Under the pieces are notes generated by a model that was given only the letters and a program-made list of their open reading frames with translations, had not been told where the DNA came from and made no database searches. 14,822 nt of DNA from a bacterium (lineage in GTDB: Bacteria > Pseudomonadota > Gammaproteobacteria > Burkholderiales > Thiobacteraceae). Position numbers and translations under genes: made by a program. The stretch lies in assembly GCA_027438535.1 (NCBI GenBank), contig DAIAMA010000009.1:1-14822 (forward strand), given 5' to 3'. Below are positions 7,723 to 14,043 of this stretch, in pieces. The stretch's first letter is position 1, and the number at the start of each line of letters is the position of its first letter.

Positions 7723-8949
7723 TTAACTCCGGTATTCCGCATTAATCTTCACGTAATCGTAAGAAAAATCGCAGGTCCAAACCGTGGCGTTCGCCGCGCC
7801 GCGATTTAACGCTACCCGCACCACGATTTCCGGTGCCTGCATTACGCGCTGACCGTCTGCTTCGCGGTAACTGGCGGCGCGTCCGCCTTGCTCCGCAACC
7901 AGCACATCGCCGAGATAAAGTTGCACTTTACTCACGTCGAGATCGCCGATTCCGGCATAGCCGATTGCCGCCAAAATGCGCCCCAAATTCGGGTCGGAGG
8001 CGAAGAAGGCGGTCTTGACCAGCGGCGAATGCGCAATGGCATACGCGATAGCGCGGCATTCGGCCGTGGAATTACCGCCTTCGACGCGAATGGTCATGAA
8101 CTTGGTAGCGCCCTCGCCATCGCGCACGATAGCCTGCGCGAGCCAGATTGCCACCTCGGTCACGGCATCGCGCAACGCTATGTAATCGTCACCGCTCGCG
8201 CTGGATACGCGCGCACCGCCTTGGCCGGTGGCCATCAACACACAGGCATCGTTAGTGGAGGTATCGCCATCCACGGTGATGCAATTAAAAGACTGTGCCA
8301 CGGCATGCCGCAGCATCGCTTGCAACGCGTCCGGCGCCACCCTGGCATCCGTGGCGATAAAGCCGAGCAAGGTCGCCATATTCGGATGAATCATGCCCGA
8401 TCCTTTGGCGATGCCGGTAATCGTGGCGATTTGGCCTGCGATCGTCACGCGTTTGGAAAAAGCCTTAGGCACGATATCGGTGGTCATGATCGCTTGCGCC
8501 GCATCGAACCAATCGGCCTTGCCCAAATGACGCACGCATGCGGGTAGCCCGGCGGTAATTTTTTCAAGCGGCAACGGTTCCATGATCACGCCGGTGGAAA
8601 ATGGCAGCACTTGCTCCGGCGCGCACGCGATGAGGGTGGATAATTCACGGCATACCTCACGCGCGCTGATCAATCCATCCGCACCGGTGCCCGCATTGGC
8701 GTTTCCGGTATTCACCACCAGCGCGCGGATCGGCTGCTCGCGTGCCAGATGCTCACGCGCGACAATCACCGGCGCGGCGCAAAAGCGGTTTTGGGTAAAT
8801 ACGGCGCTAATCGTGGCGGTGCTCTCGAGTGCGATCACCAACAAATCCTTGCGCCCCGGTTTCTTGATATTGGCTTCGGTAACACCCAAAAAAATGCCTT
8901 GAATCGGAAGTAAATTCTCGCGCGCTGTCGGGGTGAAATTAACTGGCAT
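7723..8949 (-). CDS. argJ: Bifunctional ornithine acetyltransferase / N-acetylglutamate synthase
   Basis: ArgJ transfers the acetyl group from N-acetylornithine to glutamate in the cyclic arginine pathway, and some homologues also make N-acetylglutamate from acetyl-CoA. The precursor of 408 residues is normal length. The autoproteolysis site is clear in [16 protein letters not shown], with Thr193 as the new N-terminal nucleophile of the beta subunit. The oxyanion-hole region STGVI (118-122), NTGNANAGTG (80-89), the VDGDTSTND motif and the C-terminal [11 protein letters not shown] are also typical. The ATG at 8949 lacks a strong Shine-Dalgarno. A TACAAT hexamer on the minus strand (8982-8987) could be its -10 box, but no good -35 is visible. 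Whether it is mono- or bifunctional cannot be told from sequence alone. Confidence 0.97.
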   Translation of the reverse strand: MPVNFTPTARENLLPIQGIFLGVTEANIKKPGRKDLLVIALESTATISAVFTQNRFCAAPVIVAREHLAREQPIRALVVNTGNANAGTGADGLISAREVCRELSTLIACAPEQVLPFSTGVIMEPLPLEKITAGLPACVRHLGKADWFDAAQAIMTTDIVPKAFSKRVTIAGQIATITGIAKGSGMIHPNMATLLGFIATDARVAPDALQAMLRHAVAQSFNCITVDGDTSTNDACVLMATGQGGARVSSASGDDYIALRDAVTEVAIWLAQAIVRDGEGATKFMTIRVEGGNSTAECRAIAYAIAHSPLVKTAFFASDPNLGRILAAIGYAGIGDLDVSKVQLYLGDVLVAEQGGRAASYREADGQRVMQAPEIVVRVALNRGAANATVWTCDFSYDYVKINAEYRS

Positions 8950-8981
8950 GGCCGCATTCTAATAGATTGATTGAAAGGGCT

Positions 8982-8987
8982 ATTGTA
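8982..8987 (-). promoter_or_regulatory. Possible -10 box for argJ operon
   Basis: In the 125-nt gap between divergent argJ and rppH, the minus strand reads TACAAT, one mismatch from TATAAT, 33 nt before the argJ start. At spacers of 16-19 nt upstream I see only GC-rich sequence and no recognisable -35. The rest of the gap shows no clear promoter for rppH. Confidence 0.3.
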
Positions 8988-9074
8988 CCCGATCACTCGC
9001 GCCAGGCCGCGCGTCTTTCATTGCCGAATGAAATATGAAACAATGCTGGCAACGTTGAAATTTAAGGAAGCGAA

Positions 9075-9584
9075 ATGATAGACCGCGATGGGTACCGTCC
9101 CAATGTCGGCATCATTTTATGTAACGCGAAAAACGAGGTTTTCTGGGGCAAACGGATACGCGAACATTCTTGGCAGTTCCCGCAAGGCGGCATCGATAAG
9201 GGGGAATCCCCGGAGCAAGCCATGTTTCGGGAGCTGTACGAAGAGGTGGGGTTGCAACCTCAGCATGTGCGTATTTTGGGCCGCACCAAAAACTGGTTGC
9301 GTTACGAGGTGCCGGCGCAGTGGATCAAGCGTGAATGGCGCAGCAGCTATAAAGGCCAAAAACAAATTTGGTTTTTGCTGCGCTTGACCGGGCGCGACTG
9401 CGATGTCAGCTTGCGCGCCAGCGGCCACCCGGAATTCGATGCCTGGCGCTGGAGTGAATACTGGGTGCCGCTGGAATCGGTGATCGAATTCAAGCGGGAA
9501 GTGTATCGCCTCGCCTTGAATGAGCTGGCCACCTATATCGAGCGCGACCGCCGCGCACCGTTGCGCTCTGCCGAACACCGCTGA
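9075..9584 (+). CDS. rppH: RNA pyrophosphohydrolase RppH (NudH)
   Basis: RppH removes pyrophosphate from the 5' triphosphate end of mRNAs, which triggers RNase E-dependent decay; homologues also cleave diadenosine polyphosphates. The 169-residue protein begins [15 protein letters not shown], the usual RppH N-terminus. It has an exact Nudix box from G38 to L60 (GGIDKGE...RELYEEVGL), followed by [10 protein letters not shown] and GQKQIWFLL, also typical of RppH. The ATG is preceded by AAGGAAG about 6 nt upstream. The C-terminus after ERDRR is short and basic. It is transcribed divergently from argJ and is separated from the downstream rubrerythrin gene by 202 nt containing that gene's own promoter. 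Confidence 0.96.
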   Translation: MIDRDGYRPNVGIILCNAKNEVFWGKRIREHSWQFPQGGIDKGESPEQAMFRELYEEVGLQPQHVRILGRTKNWLRYEVPAQWIKREWRSSYKGQKQIWFLLRLTGRDCDVSLRASGHPEFDAWRWSEYWVPLESVIEFKREVYRLALNELATYIERDRRAPLRSAEHR

Positions 9585-9596
9585 TCGCGGGCCTTC

Positions 9597-9621
9597 TTGC
9601 GCGTGGCGCCGTCGCACGCAA
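9597..9621. other. Imperfect hairpin after rppH
   Basis: Just past the rppH stop, bases 9597-9621 can fold into a stem of about 11 pairs with one C-A mismatch, two G-T pairs and a 3-nt loop (TTGCG...CGCAA at the base). It is followed by AAAACACC rather than a T-run, so it is a poor match to an intrinsic terminator. It may still protect or end the rppH transcript. Confidence 0.3.
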
Positions 9622-9687
9622 AAACACCTTCCCCTCATAATTGTTAACGCCTCACCTCGCACGCGCATAAAGTAATTCGAGCAACCC

Positions 9688-9717
9688 TTGACAGCGCTTC
9701 TGCACTATATCTATACT
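9688..9717 (+). promoter_or_regulatory. Near-consensus sigma-70 promoter for the rubrerythrin cassette
   Basis: TTGACA (9688-9693, perfect -35) and TATACT (9712-9717, five of six bases of the -10) are separated by 18 nt. Initiation would fall near 9724, giving a leader of about 63 nt before the rubrerythrin start. A second, weaker pair, TTTACA (9721-9726) and TGTTAT (9745-9750), also with an 18-nt spacer, places its -10 inside the palindrome at 9746-9764. The surrounding DNA is clearly more AT-rich than the flanking genes. Confidence 0.7.
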
Positions 9718-9745
9718 ACGTTTACAGATTAGATTTGGTCTAACT

Positions 9746-9764
9746 GTTATAAACTGTTTATAAC
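9746..9764. promoter_or_regulatory. 19-bp palindrome, probable operator upstream of rubrerythrin
   Basis: GTTATAAAC-T-GTTTATAAC is a perfect 9-1-9 inverted repeat between the strong promoter and the ribosome binding site. It overlaps two direct copies of AACTGTT (9742-9748 and 9752-9758) set exactly 10 bp apart. Its size, AT-rich arms and symmetry resemble Fur/PerR-type boxes, but the arms differ from the PerR consensus, so the regulator is unknown. A smaller inverted repeat TTAGA-N5-TCTAA sits just upstream at 9729-9743. No regulator gene lies in the window. Confidence 0.6.
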
Positions 9765-9774
9765 CCTCTTTTTC

Positions 9775-9780
9775 AAGGAG
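9775..9780 (+). promoter_or_regulatory. Strong ribosome binding site of rubrerythrin
   Basis: AAGGAG lies 6 nt before the ATG at 9787 and fixes the start. It is the strongest Shine-Dalgarno match near this cassette apart from those before the DUF3501 and cyclopropane synthase genes. Confidence 0.8.
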
Positions 9781-9786
9781 ATCGCG

Positions 9787-10206
9787 ATGAACCTCAAAGG
9801 CTCCAAAACCTTCGACAATCTTAAAGCCGCATTTGCCGGCGAATCTCAGGCTAACCGCCGTTATTTGTATTTCGCGGCGAAGGCCGACGTAGAAGGCTAT
9901 AACGACGTCGCCGCCGTGTTCCGCTCCACCGCGGAAGGCGAAACCGGACACGCCCACGGCCATTTGGAATATATGGAAGCAGTCGGCGACCCCGCCACCG
10001 GGCTACCGATCGGCGCCACCGGCGACAACCTAAAAGCCGCCATCGCCGGCGAGACCCATGAGTACACCGATATGTACCCAGGCATGGCGAAGTCCGCGCG
10101 CGACGAAGGTTTCGACGAAATCGCCGATTGGTTCGAAACGCTATCCAAAGCCGAACGCTCGCATGCCAACCGCTTCCAGAAGGCGCTGGACACCCTCGGC
10201 AATTAA
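9787..10206 (+). CDS. Rubrerythrin, diiron domain only (no rubredoxin domain)
   Basis: Rubrerythrins are ferritin-like diiron peroxidases that reduce hydrogen peroxide to water in the cytoplasm. The 139-residue four-helix protein keeps all expected ligands: E19, E52 with H55 (ETGH), E89 and E92 (ETHEY), and E123 with H126 (ERSH). It ends at LDTLGN, about where classical rubrerythrin would continue into a C-terminal rubredoxin domain with two CxxC motifs. No such motif is present, and only 89 nt separate it from the next gene, so this is a genuine short form rather than a frameshift. Such short forms occur in aerobic bacteria. The electron donor must be another protein; the iron-sulfur protein encoded next is a candidate. 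It has its own promoter, palindrome and ribosome binding site. Confidence 0.95.
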   Translation: MNLKGSKTFDNLKAAFAGESQANRRYLYFAAKADVEGYNDVAAVFRSTAEGETGHAHGHLEYMEAVGDPATGLPIGATGDNLKAAIAGETHEYTDMYPGMAKSARDEGFDEIADWFETLSKAERSHANRFQKALDTLGN

Positions 10207-10228
10207 TCGCACTTTAGCGTTCTAGCTT

Positions 10229-10259
10229 ACTGCTTCCGTCCCGCCGGGCCGGAAGCAGT
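10229..10259 (+). terminator. Stem-loop between rubrerythrin and the iron-sulfur gene, possible attenuator
   Basis: ACTGCTTCCG (10229-10238) and CGGAAGCAGT (10250-10259) form a perfect 10-bp stem around an 11-nt GC-rich loop. The 3' flank is TTCCTACC, too poor in T for a confident intrinsic terminator. Because the next gene has only a weak ribosome binding site and no clear promoter, partial termination or 3'-end protection of the rubrerythrin transcript is the likelier use. It would make rubrerythrin more abundant than its partners. Confidence 0.5.
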
Positions 10260-10295
10260 TCCTACCCGTGTATAAATATTGACGAAAGACAAGCA

Positions 10296-11624
10296 ATGAC
10301 CGCGCGTGAAGGCAGTTTAGAAGCCCCTCAGAGACATACGCTTGCCACGGCTAACCCTCTCTTCTGGGACGAGGCGGCGCTCAATCAAGAACTGCATCGG
10401 GTATTCGACATTTGCCACGGCTGCCGCCGCTGCGTGAGCCTGTGCACCTCGTTCCCTACGCTATTCGATTTGGTGGACAATTCTCCCACCCTGGAAATGG
10501 ACGGGGTGAAGACAGAAGATTATTGGCAGGTCGTGGATCAATGCTATTTGTGCGACCTGTGCTTCATGACCAAATGCCCTTACGTGCCGCCACACGAGTG
10601 GGCGCTGGATTTTCCGCATCTGATGCTGCGCGCGAAAGCGATCAAATTCAAAAAAGGCGACACCGCCCTCCGCGACAAGCTGCTCTCCAGCACCGACGCG
10701 ATGGGAAAACTCGCGACCATTCCGGTGGTAGTGCAGACGGTGAATGCGCTGAACAAGACACCGGTGGTGCGCGCCGTGATGGACAGCGCGCTGGGCATCC
10801 ATAAAGATCGCGTGTTGCCGGAATATACGGGGGCGAAATTCCGCGCCCATGCCAAGCCTAATGCCGGTTTCCCGGTCAAACACGGCCAGCGCACGCCGGG
10901 CAAGGTAGCGATCTACGCGACCTGCTACGTGAATTACAACGAGCCGGGCATCGGCCACGATTTGCTGAAGGTGCTGGCGCACAACGAAATCCCGGCGCGG
11001 CTCGTCGAAAAAGAAGCGTGCTGCGGCATGCCGAAATTGGAGTTGGGCGATCTCGATGCCGTGGAGCGGCTCAAGAACGTCAATATTCCTCAACTCGCCA
11101 AGCTGGCGCGCGAAGGTTATGCGATTCTTAGCGCGGTACCCTCGTGCACGCTGATGTACAAACAGGAGTTGCCGCTGATGTTCCCGGACGACGCGGATGT
11201 CAAAGCCGTGGGGGAAGCCATGTGGGATCCGTTCGAATATTTGATGGCGCGCCATCAGGACGGCCTGCTCAAAACCGAATTCAAACAACCGTTGGGTAAA
11301 GTCTCCTATCACATCGCTTGTCATCTGCGGGTGCAGAACATGGGACAGAAAACGCGCGAGATGCTGCAACTGGTACCCGAGACCACCGTGAATACGGTCG
11401 AGCGCTGTTCTGGCCACGACGGTACCTGGGGCGTAAAGTCGGAATTTTTCGCCAACTCCATGAAAATCGGCCGCCCGGTATTCAAGGCCATGGCCAACAA
11501 TACGCCCGACTACATCAGTTCGGACTGCGCGATTGCCGCCCGCCATATCCAGCAAGGCATGGGCGATACACCGGCGCGGAAGGAACACCCGATCACGCTC
11601 ATTCGCCTCGCTTACGGCCTCTAA
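10296..11624 (+). CDS. GlpC/HdrD-like iron-sulfur oxidoreductase with two cysteine-rich domains
   Basis: The 442-residue protein belongs to the large family that includes GlpC, glycolate oxidase GlcF and heterodisulfide reductase HdrD. Its N-terminal part has two 4Fe-4S cluster motifs, C40/C43/C46/C50 (CHGCRRCVSLC) and C83/C86/C89/C94 (CYLCDLCFMTKCP). Two cysteine-rich (CCG) domains follow: the first has C210, CCG at 242-244 and C284, the second C342, C371 and C411. In the second the expected CCG reads CSGHDG, so one ligand cysteine is replaced by serine. No transmembrane segment is evident, so it may be cytoplasmic or bind a membrane partner. No flavoprotein partner gene is nearby, which argues against a classical GlpABC or GlcDEF complex. 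It probably passes electrons to or from a partner such as the adjacent rubrerythrin; that link is inference. The ATG has only a weak GAAAG upstream. Confidence 0.9.
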   Translation: MTAREGSLEAPQRHTLATANPLFWDEAALNQELHRVFDICHGCRRCVSLCTSFPTLFDLVDNSPTLEMDGVKTEDYWQVVDQCYLCDLCFMTKCPYVPPHEWALDFPHLMLRAKAIKFKKGDTALRDKLLSSTDAMGKLATIPVVVQTVNALNKTPVVRAVMDSALGIHKDRVLPEYTGAKFRAHAKPNAGFPVKHGQRTPGKVAIYATCYVNYNEPGIGHDLLKVLAHNEIPARLVEKEACCGMPKLELGDLDAVERLKNVNIPQLAKLAREGYAILSAVPSCTLMYKQELPLMFPDDADVKAVGEAMWDPFEYLMARHQDGLLKTEFKQPLGKVSYHIACHLRVQNMGQKTREMLQLVPETTVNTVERCSGHDGTWGVKSEFFANSMKIGRPVFKAMANNTPDYISSDCAIAARHIQQGMGDTPARKEHPITLIRLAYGL

Positions 11625-11641
11625 TCTAAAAGGAGTAAACC

Positions 11642-12250
11642 ATGCAGACACAGGAGTCCCGCATCATGCCAAAACTCTCTCGAGATCACCTGATGACGCT
11701 TGAAGCCTACGCCAAGGCGCGGCCCGCATTACGCGCGCAAGTCATGGCACACAAGAAAGATCGCACTATCGCCCTGGGCGGCCATGTCACGCTCATTTTT
11801 GAAGACCAGCTCACCATCCGCTATCAAATTCAGGAAATGCTGCGCGTCGAACGCATTTTCGAGGAAGCCGGCATTCAAGACGAACTGGACGCCTACAACC
11901 CGCTCATTCCCGATGGGACTAATTGGAAAGTCACGATGCTGATCGAGTACCCCGACGTGAGCGAGCGCCAAGCCATGCTTTCGCGCTTGAAGGGCATCGA
12001 GGGCCGGGTCTGGGTGCAGGCGGCGGGGCAGAAAAAAATCTACGCCATTGCCGACGAAGACCTGGAACGTGCCAACGAGGAAAAAACCTCCGCCGTGCAT
12101 TTTCTGCGCATCGAACTCGATGCCGCCAGCATTGCCGCGATCAAGCAAGGGGCCGCCATCGCCATCGGGGTCGAGCATCCGGAATACACGGCGCAGATCG
12201 CCGCGCTGCCAGAGCATGTGCGCAGCTCGCTTGCCCAAGATTTGGCTTAA
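11642..12250 (+). CDS. DUF3501 family protein of unknown function
   Basis: The 202-residue soluble protein is recognised as DUF3501 from its KLSRDHLMTLEAYAKAR start and the segment FEDQLTIRYQIQEMLRVERIFEE. Further marks are the YNPLIPDGTNWKVTMLIEYPD stretch and a C-terminal half that ends EYTAQIAALPEHVRSSLAQDLA. There are no signal peptide, membrane segments, or cysteines, so it is unlikely to carry an iron-sulfur cluster itself. The ATG at 11642 is supported by AAGGAG about 7 nt upstream; an internal Met at residue 9 is an alternative. It starts 17 nt after the iron-sulfur gene and is therefore its operon partner. DUF3501 genes commonly follow such iron-sulfur and rubrerythrin genes. A role in assembling or regulating that complex is plausible but unproven. 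Confidence 0.9.
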   Translation: MQTQESRIMPKLSRDHLMTLEAYAKARPALRAQVMAHKKDRTIALGGHVTLIFEDQLTIRYQIQEMLRVERIFEEAGIQDELDAYNPLIPDGTNWKVTMLIEYPDVSERQAMLSRLKGIEGRVWVQAAGQKKIYAIADEDLERANEEKTSAVHFLRIELDAASIAAIKQGAAIAIGVEHPEYTAQIAALPEHVRSSLAQDLA

Positions 12251-12300
12251 ACTTTCCTCATCTCTTTCCTATACTGGGTTACATAACGGAGGGGGAGATC

Positions 12301-13509
12301 ATGCTGCAAAACCAGATACTCAAAATGGTGGAAGGCCGTCTGCGCCGCCTGCGCCTGCCGGTTGCGCTAGAATTGTGGAACGGCCAGGCGTTGCGCTTCG
12401 CCGACTACCCCACTGTTACCTTAAAGGTTAACAAACCCCAAGCGCTGCTCAATTTCGCCAAGCCCAGCCTGGGCAAACTGGCCAGGAGCTACGTCGAGCG
12501 CGGCTTTGATTTCAAAGGCCCCACGCGCGACATCATCAACCTGGGCGAGCATTTGTGCGAAAACGAAGTGCTCGTGGATAAAAAAGCCAGTCGCGCACTG
12601 TCCTGGTGGAAGCATTCCAAACCCGCCGACCGCAAGAACATCAGCCACCACTACGATGTCTCCAACGACTTCTACGCCTTATGGCTGGATCAACGGCGCG
12701 CGTACTCCTGCGCCTACTTCAAGCAGGCAGACGATACCTTGGAGCATGCCCAAGAGCAAAAGCTCGAACACATCTGCCGCAAGCTCGACCTCAAGCCGGG
12801 TGAACGCTTGCTCGACATCGGTTGCGGCTGGGGCGGACTCGTCCTGTGGGCGGCCGAACACCATGGCGTGCACGCCACAGGCATCACCCTCAGTCAAAAT
12901 CAGCACGACTATGTACAGACGCAAATCCAAGCGCGCGGCTTGCAAGATCGCATTGCCGTACATCTCATGGATTACCGGGATGTTCCCGAGGACGTGCCCT
13001 ACGACAAAATCGCCTCGGTCGGCATGTTCGAACATGTCGGGCGCCATAACCTGGCCAAATATTTCGCGAAAATTTATCGGCTGCTGAAACCGGGCGGGCT
13101 GGTCATGAACCATGGCATCACTTCCAGCGGCCTTGATACGCAAGGCCTGGGAAGCGGCATCAGCGACTTCATCGACGAATACGTTTTTCCGGGCGGCGAG
13201 CTGGTGCATGTATCGCATGTGATCGAATCGCTCTCCGCTCACGGCCTCGAATGCTGGGACGTGGAATGCCTGCGCCCGCACTATGCGCGCACGCTATGGC
13301 ACTGGGTAGACCGGCTGGAAGCGCATGAGACGCAAGCGAAAGAGATAGTCGGCGAAGAAAAATACCGTATCTGGCAAATCTATATGGCCGGTTCGGCGCA
13401 TGCCTTCGAGCGCGGCTGGATGTCGATTTTCCAAATCCTCGGCGGCAAGCCATTGGCGAATGGGACCATGCCGTATCCGCTGACGCGGGAGCATGTTTAT
13501 CAGGCGTAG
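12301..13509 (+). CDS. cfa: Cyclopropane-fatty-acyl-phospholipid synthase
   Basis: This SAM-dependent enzyme adds a methylene bridge across cis double bonds of membrane phospholipid acyl chains, a late-growth and stress response. The 402-residue protein shows an N-terminal lipid-binding region and the segment NISHHYDVSNDFYALWLD (113-130). The catalytic YSCAYF has C137, and SAM-binding loop LDIGCGWGG spans 171-179. Bicarbonate-site residues appear as E244 (MFEHVG) and H271 (NHGIT), and DEYVFPGGEL follows. The start at 12301 follows GGAGGGGGAG (12288-12297). The same frame is open back to 11923, but that part lies over DUF3501 and is not conserved. It begins 50 nt after DUF3501, so it may share that transcript. 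A TATACT at 12270-12275 could instead be its own -10 box, though its -35 is poor. A small repeat GTTA-CA-TAAC lies at 12278-12287. Confidence 0.95.
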   Translation: MLQNQILKMVEGRLRRLRLPVALELWNGQALRFADYPTVTLKVNKPQALLNFAKPSLGKLARSYVERGFDFKGPTRDIINLGEHLCENEVLVDKKASRALSWWKHSKPADRKNISHHYDVSNDFYALWLDQRRAYSCAYFKQADDTLEHAQEQKLEHICRKLDLKPGERLLDIGCGWGGLVLWAAEHHGVHATGITLSQNQHDYVQTQIQARGLQDRIAVHLMDYRDVPEDVPYDKIASVGMFEHVGRHNLAKYFAKIYRLLKPGGLVMNHGITSSGLDTQGLGSGISDFIDEYVFPGGELVHVSHVIESLSAHGLECWDVECLRPHYARTLWHWVDRLEAHETQAKEIVGEEKYRIWQIYMAGSAHAFERGWMSIFQILGGKPLANGTMPYPLTREHVYQA

Positions 13510-13535
13510 TATATAAGGCGCTGGCACGCTTGCTT

Positions 13536-13560
13536 ACCCGCCGGCGCCGCTGCGCCGGGT
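13536..13560 (+). terminator. GC-rich hairpin after cfa, weak terminator candidate
   Basis: In the 93-nt gap after cfa, ACCC...GGCGC (13536-13547) can pair with GCGCCGGGT (13552-13560) in a 9-bp stem with a 3-nt bulge and a CGCT loop. No T-run follows, so an intrinsic terminator is uncertain. Longer alternative pairing with the outer GGCGC (13517-13521) is possible. Confidence 0.3.
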
Positions 13561-13602
13561 GGCACTTCGCGCCTCCTGGGCAACACGATAAAATCACCTC
13601 GC

Positions 13603-14043
13603 ATGCCTCCCTTTCGTTTCACCACGCACCTCGTCACCTGGCAAGCCGCCAAAGAACCACTCAGCAGCATTCGCGGCGCGGTTTTCATTCAAGAACAAAA
13701 CGTGCCGCAAGATCTGGAATGGGACGGCGAAGACGCGCGCGCGATACACGCCTTAGCCCGCGATGCACAAGGCCTGGCCATTGGCACCGCGCGCCTGTTG
13801 CTGCACGGCGACCTCGCGCACATCGGACGCATGGCCGTATTGAAACCATGGCGCGGGCGGGGCGTGGGAAGCGCCTTACTCGCATGCCTACTCGCCGAAG
13901 CGCAGCAACGTGGCGCAATCTCCGCGTTTCTCAACGCGCAAACGGATGCGGTGCCGTTTTATACGCGCGCGGGCTTTACGCGCGAAGGGGCGGAATTTTT
14001 CGACGCGGGAATTCCGCATTACCGCATGACGCGCGGGCTTTAG
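13603..14043 (+). CDS. GNAT family N-acetyltransferase, ElaA/YjcF-like
   Basis: The 146-residue cytoplasmic protein has the single GNAT fold. The N-terminal part VFIQEQNVPQDLEWDGEDARAIHALA is characteristic of the ElaA/YjcF-like subgroup. Motif A, IGRMAVLKPWRGRGVGSALLACLLAEA, contains the acetyl-CoA pyrophosphate loop RGRGVGS (84-90). The C-terminal FYTRAGFTREGAEFFDAGIPHYRM completes the fold. The acceptor substrate is unknown. The ATG has no strong Shine-Dalgarno sequence. Its TAG overlaps the stop of the convergent ABC transporter gene, leaving no room for a terminator between them. Confidence 0.92.
   Translation: MPPFRFTTHLVTWQAAKEPLSSIRGAVFIQEQNVPQDLEWDGEDARAIHALARDAQGLAIGTARLLLHGDLAHIGRMAVLKPWRGRGVGSALLACLLAEAQQRGAISAFLNAQTDAVPFYTRAGFTREGAEFFDAGIPHYRMTRGL

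Noticed and set aside
9597..9621. Intrinsic terminator for rppH
   Set aside because: The hairpin is imperfect and is followed by AAAACACC, not a T-run. It is kept only as a low-confidence structure.
10207..10295. A frameshifted rubredoxin domain after rubrerythrin
   Set aside because: The space is only 89 nt, too short for a rubredoxin domain of about 45 residues plus linker, and it holds a hairpin rather than CxxC codons in any frame.
10461..11651. A 396-codon open frame on the minus strand opposite the iron-sulfur gene
   Set aside because: It is antisense to a gene with two complete 4Fe-4S motifs. Its translation is rich in His, Arg and Phe with no recognisable domain, as expected for a shadow frame in GC-rich coding DNA.
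11923..12300. N-terminal extension of the cyclopropane synthase frame
   Set aside because: The extension lies over the DUF3501 gene in another frame and is basic and unlike the enzyme family. The ATG at 12301 has a strong ribosome binding site and gives the normal length.
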